A stretch of 8,654 bases of DNA from Rubrivivax sp. (lineage in GTDB: Bacteria > Pseudomonadota > Gammaproteobacteria > Burkholderiales > Burkholderiaceae): positions 1 to 8,654 of the forward strand of contig SEEY01000129.1 in assembly GCA_004211235.1 (NCBI GenBank), given 5' to 3'. A program made the position numbers and the translations under genes. Below, in pieces: positions 1 through 6,732 of this stretch. The notes under the pieces were generated by a model. The model did not search any database. It saw only the letters and a program-made list of their open reading frames with translations, and had not been told where the DNA came from. The stretch's first letter is position 1. Each line of letters begins with the position of its first letter.

Positions 1-1
1 C

Positions 2-1030
2 GTCTGGGCGGTGCTGGCCTGGGCCGGAGAACACGACCTGGCCACGGCCGCCGCTCTGTTCGGCGCCAGCGCGCCGGTTTGGCTGCCGCGCGCCCTGCAG
101 GCGCGGCCGCACGCACTCGCGCTCGGCGCGCGCCTGGAAGACGCCTCGGCCGCGGCCCTCATTCCGCTGCCCGTGCAGGCACGCTTCTGGTGGGCCTGCG
201 CGCGCTGTCACAGCGTCATCCACCCTGGCCTGGCGCGCGAAGCGTCCGGGCGCGCGGCGCGGCTGTACCGCGAGCTGGGTGACGAGCGCGGTGAATACCT
301 CGCCCTGGTCGAGCTGGCGTTCAACTGGCGGGTGGACGGACCGGAGGCGCGCGCCACGCTGGCGGCGGCGCGCATGCTGGAAAGCCCCGGCTGGCCGGCC
401 GCCGTGCTGGAGCGCGGCCTGACCACCGAGGCGGTGCTGCACCTCACTTCGGGCCGGCACGCCGAGGCCCGGCGCTGCTACCAGGCGGCGCTGGACCTCT
501 GCGAGCGCGGCGGCTTCGATGCCGGCGTGGTGCGCGCCCGGCTCAACCTGGCCGACCAGGCGCGGGCCGCCGGCGAACTGGACTTGGCCATCGAGCTGGG
601 CGAAGCCTTGCTGGCCGACCCGGGCGATGCGGGCGACCTGATCTGCCTGTCCACGGTGATGGGCAACCTGATCGGCGCGCTGATCGCCCGGGGCGACTGG
701 CGCCGCGCCCGCGAAGTGGCGCTGGACTGCCCGCGGCGGCTCGGCTGGCTGGGGCTGGACGACCAGCTCTGGGTGTCACTGGACGCGCTGGCCCTGCTGC
801 ATCTGCACGCCGGCCGAACCGCGCTCGCGGCGCAACTCGCCGGGGCCGCCGACCGTGAGTTCGAAGCCCATGGCCAGATGCAGCGCCAGCCGAACGAGGC
901 CGCCGACCGCGCCGCCCTGGCGCAGGGTCTTGCACAAGGGCTCCCGGCCGCGGACGTGGAGCGGCTGTTGCACGAAGGCCGGCGGATGAGCCTGCCCGAC
1001 GCGATGCGGGCGGCCTTCGAGCTGGGGTGA
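2..1030 (+). CDS. AfsR/COG3903-like ATPase-TPR transcriptional regulator, C-terminal part (5' end outside window)
   Basis: The reading frame is open to the left edge (first full codon at base 2) and ends in TGA at 1028-1030, giving 342 visible residues. The visible start (VWAVLAWAGEHDLATAAALFG) resembles the segment that follows the NB-ARC/STAND ATPase in winged-helix ATPase regulators. Next come helical, Ala/Leu-rich, TPR-like hairpins, roughly visible residues 90-300, for example around SGRHAEARRCYQAALDLCE and AGELDLAIELGEALL. The tail HEGRRMSLPDAMRAAFEL matches the usual end of this family (an E/G-R-x-L/M-S-L-x-x-A pattern). Known for the family: an N-terminal winged helix binds DNA, the ATPase acts as a switch and the TPRs sense a ligand or partner; none of the first two domains is visible here. 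The regulated genes are unknown. It converges with the downstream minus-strand TAXI gene, 32 bp away. A different TPR-bearing ATPase regulator (LuxR/MalT type) is possible, but no C-terminal LuxR helix-turn-helix is present. Confidence 0.72.
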   Translation, partial: VWAVLAWAGEHDLATAAALFGASAPVWLPRALQARPHALALGARLEDASAAALIPLPVQARFWWACARCHSVIHPGLAREASGRAARLYRELGDERGEYLALVELAFNWRVDGPEARATLAAARMLESPGWPAAVLERGLTTEAVLHLTSGRHAEARRCYQAALDLCERGGFDAGVVRARLNLADQARAAGELDLAIELGEALLADPGDAGDLICLSTVMGNLIGALIARGDWRRAREVALDCPRRLGWLGLDDQLWVSLDALALLHLHAGRTALAAQLAGAADREFEAHGQMQRQPNEAADRAALAQGLAQGLPAADVERLLHEGRRMSLPDAMRAAFELG

Positions 1031-1062
1031 GCAAGGCGGCATCCCGCAAATCGAAGAGCGCT

Positions 1063-2466
1063 TCAGGCCGTTCCGGGGCCGGCGTTGGGGTCGCTTGGCC
1101 CTGCCGTTGGCGACGACCGCTGCGCGAGCAGGCGCTTGCGCACCGCGTGGATGTTGTTGCGCAGCGCGTAAAGCTCTTCCGCATAGGACAGCGGCACCGC
1201 GATGCGGTGGGTGACGCGGTCCAGCTCGTCGAGTTCGTCGAGCAAGGCGTCGCGCCCGCCGGTGCCGGTTTCCAGCTTCGCTTCCACCTCGCGCAGCCGG
1301 GCGTACCAGCGGAACACGCGCGAACGCACGCGGAAGGTGTACAGCGGCGGCACCACGCGCGACAGCGGCAGCATCAGCACCAGCAGGCCACCGATCACCA
1401 GCCACATGCGTTCCAGCAGATTGCCGGCCCAGAAAGGCAGGAAGCGCGCCCAGGCCGGCGGCGTGCCGTTGATGGCGCGGTCGCCCTCGGCGCTGACCGG
1501 CAGCTCGCTGGTGCGGGTGTTGGGAAAGTCGCGCGCGCCGTTGAACCAGCCGGCCTCGCCATGCTGGCCCAGGGCCGCCTGCGCGAACAGCTGGCGCAGC
1601 GCCGGGTGCGTCTGCTCGCGCGCCAGCAGTGCCGTGGTGGTGGCGAGCAGCGGCACGTCGTGCGGCGGCAGGTCGGCCGCCAGGTCCACCACGCCTTGCG
1701 GCAGCCGCACGGTGGACAGGAATGGCAGGTGGCGCGAATAGGCCTCGTTCTGTTCGAAGGCCATCAGCGCCATCGCCGGGTCGCGCAGCAGCGCGCGGAT
1801 CAGGCCGGACTGCGGCGCCGAAATCAGCACCGCGGCGTCCAGCCGGCCCTGGCGCAGCGCCTCACCCGCGGCGTCGGGGGCGAGGTTGGACAGCCGCAGA
1901 TCAGCCGGCTTCAGGTGGTTCAGCGCCAGCAGCTTCTCGACGATCTGCGGCACGCCGCTGCCGTCCTGATCGACATTGACGCGCAGGCCGCGCAGCTGGT
2001 CCAGGCGCTTCAGTTCGCCGCCGGTCTGGCGGCGTGCGATGCCGAGATCGCGGCGGTAGAAGACCCAGATCGGCTCGTAGAACAGGCTGCCCAGCGAGAC
2101 GATGCCGGCCTCGGTATCGGCCACCGGATCGGCCATGCCGCCGCGCACGAAGCCCACATCGGCCGTGCCGTCGCGCAGATGGGCCAGGTCGTCCTGCGCG
2201 CCTTCGCTGGCGATCAGCGCCACCTGGATGCGCTCGCGCGCGAGCGCCTTCGCATAGCCCTCGCCGAAGCTGGCGTAGGCACTGCCGGCCGGCCCCGTGG
2301 CCAGCCTCACCTGGCGCGGCGGCTGCGGATCCAGCCACCAGTAGGCCGCCACCAGCAGGCCGCCGCCGAGCAGCAGCAGCGGGCCCATGGAGACCATCAG
2401 GTCGCGCAGCGTCTGCAGCAGCAGCCGCAGGCTGCGCGTGGCTTGCCATTGCTGGATCGGGGTCAT
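1063..2466 (-). CDS. TAXI-family TRAP-type solute-binding-like protein, membrane anchored (467 aa)
   Basis: The protein resembles TAXI-family solute receptors of TRAP transporters. A short cytoplasmic N-terminus is followed by a membrane segment at about residues 25-44 (LLLLGGGLLVAAYWW). A periplasmic-binding-protein fold then starts with RQVRLATGPAGSAYASFGEGYA (52-73) and includes the typical ADVGFVRGGM (102-111) and FYEPIWVFYRRDLG (129-142) stretches. A second membrane segment lies at about 352-372, followed by a basic, probably cytoplasmic helical tail (about 380-450) that looks coiled-coil prone. The expected topology is in-out-in. Classical TAXI receptors are secreted with a signal peptide and work with a fused DctQM permease; no permease gene is in this window, so transport is not proven. 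Its ATG overlaps the dusC TGA as ATGA, and an AGGA motif lies 9 nt upstream (2476-2479), which supports this start. It is the last gene of the ygjP-dusC-TAXI set. The family call is solid; the role is unknown. Confidence 0.85.
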   Translation of the reverse strand: MTPIQQWQATRSLRLLLQTLRDLMVSMGPLLLLGGGLLVAAYWWLDPQPPRQVRLATGPAGSAYASFGEGYAKALARERIQVALIASEGAQDDLAHLRDGTADVGFVRGGMADPVADTEAGIVSLGSLFYEPIWVFYRRDLGIARRQTGGELKRLDQLRGLRVNVDQDGSGVPQIVEKLLALNHLKPADLRLSNLAPDAAGEALRQGRLDAAVLISAPQSGLIRALLRDPAMALMAFEQNEAYSRHLPFLSTVRLPQGVVDLAADLPPHDVPLLATTTALLAREQTHPALRQLFAQAALGQHGEAGWFNGARDFPNTRTSELPVSAEGDRAINGTPPAWARFLPFWAGNLLERMWLVIGGLLVLMLPLSRVVPPLYTFRVRSRVFRWYARLREVEAKLETGTGGRDALLDELDELDRVTHRIAVPLSYAEELYALRNNIHAVRKRLLAQRSSPTAGPSDPNAGPGTA

Positions 2467-3446
2467 GGCTGGTGGTCCTGCGCGGTGATGGTCTGGGCTC
2501 GCGGGTCGCAGCGGGCCCCCGCATCAAAAAGACGCGCAGCGAGCTGGTCCGGGTCATTGACCGTGCGCAGCTCGGCGTAGGCGGCCTCCGCTTCCGGATA
2601 GGCCCGCTTCATGTAGTGCAGCCACTGCTTGAGCCGGCCGCCCTGGTGCTTGGGCGCCACGGTGGCGCGCACCTGGGTGAAGAACAGCTGCATCAGCGGC
2701 AGCAACTCCACCCAGGGCAATGGCTCACTGCGCAGGCCCGCCACGCGCAGCGCCAGGCTGGGTTCGGCCACCATGCCGCGGCCCAGCATCAGGTGCTCGC
2801 AACCGCTGCGTTCGCGGGCCAGTCCGGCATGCTCGACGGTCCAGATCTCGCCGTTGGCAATCACGGTGATGGGCACCGCCTCGCGCACGGCGGCGATGCG
2901 CTCCCAGTAGGCTGGCGGCTTGTAGCCATCGGCCTTGGTGCGGGCGTGGACGACGATCTCCTGCGCGCCCGCCGCATGGATGGCGCGGGCGACGTCCAGC
3001 GTGCGGCTGTCGTCCATGAAGCCCAGGCGCATCTTGGCCGAGACCATCACATCGGCCGGCACGGCACGGCGCACGGCGGCGACGATTTCGTGGATCAGCT
3101 CCGGCTCGTCCAGCAGCACCGCGCCGCCACGGTGGCGGTTGACGCACTTGGCCGGGCAGCCGAAGTTCAGGTCGATGCCCTCGGGCTTGAGCTCGGCCAG
3201 GCGCGCGGCGTTCTCGGCCAGGCAGTTCACATCGGAGCCCAGCAGCTGCGGATGCACCGGCACGCCGGCCGCGGTGCGGCCACCGTTCTTCAACTCGGGC
3301 ACGATGCGCGTGAACACGCGGGCGGGCAGCAGCTGGTCGGTCACGCGGATGAACTCGCTGACGCAACGGTCCACGCCGCCCACGCGGGTCAGCACGTCGC
3401 GCAGGATGTGATCCAGGAGCCCTTCCATGGGCGCCAGGAGGATCAT
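2463..3446 (-). CDS. dusC: tRNA-dihydrouridine synthase, DusC type
   Basis: This FMN enzyme reduces uridine to dihydrouridine in the tRNA D-loop, using NADPH. The 327 aa length and sequence follow E. coli DusC closely: MILLAPMEGLLD at the N-terminus, EFIRVTDQLLP (31-41), and the catalytic-loop Cys97 in DLNFGCPAK. Lys138 (SAKMRLG) and His167 (VVHARTK) are in place to hold FMN or substrate, NGE is at 198-200, and the phosphate-binding GRG is at 222-224. The helical C-terminal tRNA-recognition domain contains RLKQWLHYMKR (271-281). E. coli DusC modifies U16; the target here is presumed the same but subfamily alone does not prove it. The ATG overlaps the ygjP stop (ATGA), and a GAGGA motif (3453-3457) sits 6 nt upstream inside the end of ygjP. 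Its own stop overlaps the TAXI start in the same way, so translational coupling along the three genes is likely. Confidence 0.95.
   Translation of the reverse strand: MILLAPMEGLLDHILRDVLTRVGGVDRCVSEFIRVTDQLLPARVFTRIVPELKNGGRTAAGVPVHPQLLGSDVNCLAENAARLAELKPEGIDLNFGCPAKCVNRHRGGAVLLDEPELIHEIVAAVRRAVPADVMVSAKMRLGFMDDSRTLDVARAIHAAGAQEIVVHARTKADGYKPPAYWERIAAVREAVPITVIANGEIWTVEHAGLARERSGCEHLMLGRGMVAEPSLALRVAGLRSEPLPWVELLPLMQLFFTQVRATVAPKHQGGRLKQWLHYMKRAYPEAEAAYAELRTVNDPDQLAARLFDAGARCDPRAQTITAQDHQP
2476..2479 (-). promoter_or_regulatory. ribosome binding site of the TAXI gene
   Basis: On the minus strand AGGA lies 9 nt before the ATG at 2466, inside the tail of dusC. Spacing is at the long end of normal but supports this start over internal methionines. 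Confidence 0.45.
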
Positions 3447-3964
3447 TTCGAGTCCTCGAGCTTCATCAGATAGAGCCGCAGGTCGAACTCCAGCTGGAAA
3501 TAGTCCGGCTCCATGTGCTGGCAGAGTTGGTAGAAGGCCTTGTTGTGATCCAGCTCGCGCAGGTGGGCCAGCTCGTGCACGACGATCATGCGCAGCAGCG
3601 CGGCCGGGGCTTCCTTGAACAGTGTCGCGACGCGGATCTCGCGGCGCATCTTGAGCTTGCTGCCCTGCACCTGGGTGCGCCGGGTGTGCGTACCCAAGGC
3701 GTGTTGCAGCACGCGCAGCTTGGCGTCATAGCCGACAAAGTTCAGCGGCTCGGCATTGCGCAGATGGCGGGTCTTGAGGTCCTGCACGTAGGCGAACAGT
3801 GCAGAGTCGCTGCGCACCTCGTGCCGCTCGGGAAAGCGGCGGATGAGGTAGTCGGCCAGGCGGCCTTCGCTGCGCAGCGACTCGGCGTGGGCGATCAGTT
3901 CGGGCGGATAGCCATCGAGGTAGCGCGCGGCGCTGCTCGGGCTGGCAAGATGGGGCGATGTCAT
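3443..3964 (-). CDS. ygjP: YgjP-like metallohydrolase (DUF45/WLM, M48-like), HExxH protein
   Basis: The 173 aa protein is strikingly close to E. coli YgjP from residue 15 on: YLDGYPPELI, LFAYVQDLKTRHLRNAEPLN (57-76), the VQGSKLKMRREIRVATLFKE region (99-118), VVHELAHLRELDHNKAFYQL (128-147), then CQHMEPDYFQLEFD. The zinc site is visible as H130-E131-x-x-H134 with H140 as probable third ligand. The family is annotated as a metal-dependent protease; I also recall a report of UTP pyrophosphatase activity for E. coli YgjP, so the substrate remains open. No signal peptide is seen, so it should act in the cytoplasm. The only possible start is the ATG at 3962-3964: an in-frame TGA lies 12 bp upstream at 3974-3976 and no alternative start occurs before the conserved block. 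I see no Shine-Dalgarno sequence. It leads the ygjP-dusC-TAXI set, overlapping dusC by ATGA, and its start overlaps the divergent ferredoxin start. Confidence 0.9.
   Translation of the reverse strand: MTSPHLASPSSAARYLDGYPPELIAHAESLRSEGRLADYLIRRFPERHEVRSDSALFAYVQDLKTRHLRNAEPLNFVGYDAKLRVLQHALGTHTRRTQVQGSKLKMRREIRVATLFKEAPAALLRMIVVHELAHLRELDHNKAFYQLCQHMEPDYFQLEFDLRLYLMKLEDSK
3453..3457 (-). promoter_or_regulatory. ribosome binding site of dusC
   Basis: On the minus strand GAGGA lies 6 nt before the dusC ATG, within the last codons of the YgjP gene. It fixes the dusC start at 3446 and shows that dusC can be initiated independently, although the ATGA overlap suggests coupling as well. Confidence 0.6.
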
Positions 3965-4236
3965 CGGAGAGATTCAGGATCAGGCTGGAGCCGCAAGGCG
4001 CCATTTTCGACTGCGCCGCGGATCAGCCCCTGCTGCTCGCTGCGCTGGCCGCCGGCATCGCCCTGCCCTGGTCCTGCCGCAACGGCACCTGCCGCAGCTG
4101 CATGACGCAACTGGTGAGCGGCCGCATCGAGCACCGCATCCCCTGGCCCGGTCTCTCCGCCGAGGAGAAGGCCGAGGGATTCATCCTGCCCTGCGTCGCC
4201 GAGCCGCGCAGCGATGTGACGTTGCGGCTGCCCTGA
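3958..4236 (+). CDS. [2Fe-2S] plant-type ferredoxin, small stand-alone (92 aa)
   Basis: The protein is a single plant-type ferredoxin domain that should carry electrons one at a time through a [2Fe-2S] cluster. The ligands are Cys40, Cys45 and Cys48 in SCRNGTCRSCMTQL (C-x4-C-x2-C) and Cys79 in ILPCVAEP, with the usual 30-residue gap. The first beta strand (RFRIRLEPQG) begins at residue 5, so the ATG at 3958 fits the domain boundary; no upstream ATG exists in the open frame. There is only a poor purine stretch (GGGG) very close to the start, so translation may be leaderless or weak. No reductase or oxygenase partner is in the window; known relatives serve as soluble electron donors or as fused domains in reductases. 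It ends 9 bp before the stop of the convergent serine hydrolase gene, with no room for a terminator between them. The family is certain; the partner is unknown. Confidence 0.88.
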   Translation: MSSERFRIRLEPQGAIFDCAADQPLLLAALAAGIALPWSCRNGTCRSCMTQLVSGRIEHRIPWPGLSAEEKAEGFILPCVAEPRSDVTLRLP

Positions 4237-4245
4237 CCTGCCGCT

Positions 4246-5910
4246 TCACTTGCGCGGCATCACCAGCGTCTGACCGCCCTGCGTCAGCGTGACGGAAGGC
4301 GCGGGGCCGCTTTCGCCGCTGAAATCCAGCTGCGCGCCGACCTGCGGCACGAACACCTGGCGCGGCGTGCTGGCCACCAGCTCGAACGAGGGCTGGCCCG
4401 GGGCCTGCCCGCGCAGTCGGCCCTGGTCGTCGATGAAGACCTTGATGGCGAACGCCGGCGACGCGTAATTGCCCACCAGCGCCTGCATCTGCGCGGCGCT
4501 CAGCGTGGTGAAGGTGGACTCAGGCGGCAGCTCGCCGACGAGCGTCCAGCGCTCGCCGTCCTTCTCGCCATTGCTGGAGACGCGCATCGACACGACCTTG
4601 CCGGCGTCGCCGCGTTCCAGCTGCACTTCGGCCAGTGAGTCCGGCACGGCGAAGCGGTCCTGGCCCAGCGGGATCAGCGCGACGATGCCACTGCCGGCGC
4701 GTTGGCTCTGCAACACGCCGTCCTTGAGCCGCAGCGTGCGCGTCTGCCTGTCGCGGGCGTAGAGGCCCTCGGCGCTCTTGAGCTGCCCGGCCGACACGGC
4801 CACGGCCGTGGGTTCGGCAAAGGCCTCACCGATGGCGAACGCGGCCAGCTTGCGCGCCACCAGGTCCATCGCGAAGCCCGGACCGTCGCTGTTGCGAAGG
4901 ATGACCACGGTGGTCTGGCTGGCGGGCAGGTAGTTCAGCGTCGCCGCGAAGCCGTAGATGCCGCCGCCGTGCGACAGCATGGTCTGGTCGCGCAGCTTGC
5001 CGGTGAACAGGCCGAAGCCGTAGCTGGCCTGCTGGGCGGCGCCTTCCGGCGTGGTCATGCGCGCATAGCTCGCAGGGCTGACGAGCCTGCCGCCGTGCAG
5101 GGCCTGGTTCCAGCGCCACAGGCCTTCCGTGTTGGCGATCAGGGCCCCGGCCGCGTGCGGCTGCGTCATGCTGAGCAAGCGCGCTGGCGCGGCGTGGCCC
5201 TGTTCATTCAGCGTGTAGCCCTGGGCCAGGTCCTTGAAGAGCCGGTCGCCGGACTGGTAATGCACGCTCGTGATGTGGGCGGGCTGCAGCAGCGTCGCGT
5301 CGATCGCCTGGTGCCAGGACTTGCCCGAAATGGCCTCGACAACGGCGCCGACCAGCACGTAGCCGGAGTTGTCGTAGGCCCACTTCTCGCCGGGCGGGAA
5401 GTCGACGGGCTGGTCCTTGAACTCGTTCACCAGCTCGGCCGTGGTCACGTCGCGCCGTACCGGGTTGCCCATATAGCCGGTGATGCCGGTGTAGCTCTTC
5501 ACGCCCGAGGTGTGGTTGAGCAGCTGCGCCAGCGTGATGTGGGCGCCGTTGGGAAAGTCGGGCAGGAATCTGGACAGCGGGTCGTCCAGCCTGGCCTTGC
5601 CGTCATCGATCTGCCTGAGCAGCGCCGCGGCGGCGAACTGCTTGGTGACGGAGCCGATACGCAGCAGGTAGTCCGGCTGCATGGGCACGCCGAGCTCGAT
5701 GCTGGCCAGACCGCGCGCGCCCTTGTAGAGCAGCTGATCGCCGCGCGCGACCAGCACGGTGATGCCGGGGCCATTGCCGGCGATCTTCTGCGCGTCGAGC
5801 AGTTGCTCGGCATAGGCCGCCATCGCGCCCGGCGTGGCGGGCTGGCCGGCCTGCCCGGCACCGATCAACAAGGACAGCAGCAGGGCGACGGAAATCTGGG
5901 GTTTGCGCAT
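4246..5910 (-). CDS. Secreted serine hydrolase, class C beta-lactamase/penicillin-binding-protein family (554 aa)
   Basis: A signal peptide (MRKPQISVALLLSLLIGAGQAG, cleavage near residue 20-22) points to export to the periplasm. The beta-lactamase-fold catalytic domain (about 27-360) has all three motifs: Ser87-x-x-Lys90 in RIGSVTKQF (nucleophile and base), Tyr179-x-Asn181 in WAYDNSGYV, and His314-Gly-Gly in SHGGGIYGF in place of KTG. LAQLLNHTSGV (127-137) and FPPGEKWAYDNSGY are family hallmarks. Two further beta-rich segments follow, about 372-460 and 470-550, each opening with an AxxLxxxxGxY-like stretch (GQLKSAEGLYA; AQMQALVGNYA) as in DUF3471/lipocalin-like appendages. Such proteins are peptidases, esterases or D-amino-acid peptidases; true beta-lactam hydrolysis cannot be claimed. 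The ATG at 5910 was chosen because the signal peptide begins there; the frame stays open upstream to 6747 only as a shadow of the acyltransferase gene. I see no good ribosome binding site. It is divergent from the acyltransferase gene. Confidence 0.9.
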   Translation of the reverse strand: MRKPQISVALLLSLLIGAGQAGQPATPGAMAAYAEQLLDAQKIAGNGPGITVLVARGDQLLYKGARGLASIELGVPMQPDYLLRIGSVTKQFAAAALLRQIDDGKARLDDPLSRFLPDFPNGAHITLAQLLNHTSGVKSYTGITGYMGNPVRRDVTTAELVNEFKDQPVDFPPGEKWAYDNSGYVLVGAVVEAISGKSWHQAIDATLLQPAHITSVHYQSGDRLFKDLAQGYTLNEQGHAAPARLLSMTQPHAAGALIANTEGLWRWNQALHGGRLVSPASYARMTTPEGAAQQASYGFGLFTGKLRDQTMLSHGGGIYGFAATLNYLPASQTTVVILRNSDGPGFAMDLVARKLAAFAIGEAFAEPTAVAVSAGQLKSAEGLYARDRQTRTLRLKDGVLQSQRAGSGIVALIPLGQDRFAVPDSLAEVQLERGDAGKVVSMRVSSNGEKDGERWTLVGELPPESTFTTLSAAQMQALVGNYASPAFAIKVFIDDQGRLRGQAPGQPSFELVASTPRQVFVPQVGAQLDFSGESGPAPSVTLTQGGQTLVMPRK

Positions 5911-6015
5911 GAAAGTGGCCGGGCGTTGCGGAAGCGCACAGCATCGCCGCGAGCCGCGCGGCGGCAAAGCAGGCTGCGACAGACTGACTGATCGTGGGCA
6001 TGGGCCGTCGATCCA

Positions 6016-6032
6016 TCCACACCGTCTGTGGA
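6016..6032. promoter_or_regulatory. Inverted repeat, possible operator
   Basis: TCCACA (6016-6021) and TGTGGA (6027-6032) form a perfect 6-bp inverted repeat around a 5-nt spacer. Its location between divergent genes suits a dimeric regulator, but the repeat is short and could be chance. Confidence 0.3.
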
Positions 6033-6077
6033 CAACTGCGTGAACAGGCTGCGGGCGAAACCGGCAAGTGCTTGGCA

Positions 6078-6094
6078 CAACAGGACTTTTGTTG
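6078..6094. promoter_or_regulatory. Short inverted repeat near the putative acyltransferase promoter
   Basis: CAACA (6078-6082) and TGTTG (6090-6094) flank a 7-nt spacer, directly after the TTGGCA candidate -35 box. A regulator bound here would cover the promoter. Arms of five bases are weak evidence. Confidence 0.2.
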
Positions 6095-6141
6095 CTCTGC
6101 TTCAGATTGAGGCAACCGCACCACCCCGGACAATGCCGCCC

Positions 6142-6732
6142 ATGCATCGCACCATCTTCACGACACCCGGCGTCAGCACCGTGCTGCGCGGCCTGTCGCT
6201 CGCCTGGCTCAAGCTGGCCGGCTGGACCGTGCAGGGTGAGTTGCCGCCCGAGGCGCGCAAGAGCGTCTTCATCGCCGCGCCGCACACCAGCAACTGGGAC
6301 CTGCCCTACACGCTGTTCGCGTCGTTCGCGCTGCGCCTCACGCCCTACTGGATCGGCAAGGCGTCCATCTTCCGGTTTCCGTTCGGCGGCCTGATGCGCT
6401 GGCTGGGCGGCATCCCCGTCGATCGCAGCAAGGCGAGCAACCTGGTGGCCGCGTCCGCCGAGGCATTGAAGAATGCGGATGGCCCGGTGCAGCTCATCGT
6501 GCCGCCGGAGGGCACGCGCAGCAAGACGATCTACTGGAAAACCGGCTTCTACTGGATCGCCGTCACGGCGGAGCTGCCCATCGTGATGGCGCACATGGAC
6601 TACCCGCGCAAACTTGTCGGCCTCGGGCCGCTGTTCCGGCCCACCGGCGACATCGAGGCCGACATGGCGGAGATCAAGCGCCACTACGCCCAGTTCAAGG
6701 GCCGCAACGCGAGTCAATTCACGCACGAATGA
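6142..6732 (+). CDS. PlsC-type lysophospholipid acyltransferase-like protein (196 aa)
   Basis: The protein carries the glycerolipid acyltransferase signature: H-x4-D in [13 protein letters not shown] (catalytic His and Asp), the block GGIPVDRSK, and [20 protein letters not shown], which is the EGTR motif that binds the acceptor phosphate in PlsC relatives. It is expected at the inner face of the membrane, moving an acyl group to a lysophospholipid-like acceptor; the exact acceptor is not known. At about 196 aa it is shorter than standard PlsC (about 240) and looks like the compact branch exemplified by Acinetobacter ABO13168-like proteins. Starts at 6133 (MPPMH...) and 6142 (MHRTIF...) are both possible; a GTG at 6028 is open but adds nonconserved sequence. 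No clear ribosome binding site separates them, so the start is uncertain by three codons. Its stop overlaps the next gene as ATGA. It is divergent from the serine hydrolase. Confidence 0.87.
   Translation: MHRTIFTTPGVSTVLRGLSLAWLKLAGWTVQGELPPEARKSVFIAAPHTSNWDLPYTLFASFALRLTPYWIGKASIFRFPFGGLMRWLGGIPVDRSKASNLVAASAEALKNADGPVQLIVPPEGTRSKTIYWKTGFYWIAVTAELPIVMAHMDYPRKLVGLGPLFRPTGDIEADMAEIKRHYAQFKGRNASQFTHE

Larger units (their letters stand above)
5911..6132. other. Divergent intergenic region between serine hydrolase and acyltransferase genes
   Basis: This gap of about 222 bp should hold the promoters of both flanking genes. On the plus strand TTGGCA (6072-6077) is a fair -35 box, but the best partner 18 bp downstream (TCTGCT, 6096-6101) matches the -10 consensus at only three positions. 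No good sigma-70 pair was found on the minus strand. Two short inverted repeats are listed separately. An in-frame GTG at 6028 would extend the acyltransferase by 35-38 residues, but that stretch has no family similarity. Confidence 0.5.

Noticed and set aside
1027..2580. Long plus-strand open frame of 517 codons opposite the TAXI gene
   Set aside because: The product is rich in Gln, Arg, His and Ala with no domain pattern, and the opposite strand encodes a clear TAXI protein.
2034..3473. Long plus-strand open frame of 479 codons opposite dusC
   Set aside because: Its composition is typical of an antisense shadow, and DusC motifs on the other strand are unmistakable.
4237..4245. Possible terminator between the convergent ferredoxin and hydrolase genes
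   Set aside because: Only 9 bp separate the two stop codons and no hairpin with a T-run is visible.
4702..5991. Plus-strand open frame of 429 codons opposite the serine hydrolase
   Set aside because: It mirrors the hydrolase codons; there is no recognisable fold, and all catalytic motifs are on the minus strand.
6027..6035. TGTGGACAA, one mismatch from a DnaA box
   Set aside because: It is a single copy with no cluster, AT-rich region or replication genes nearby, and it overlaps a simple inverted repeat.
6028..6141. GTG start at 6028 for the acyltransferase
   Set aside because: The extra 38 residues have no family similarity and would cross the candidate promoter; starts at 6133 or 6142 give the usual N-terminus.
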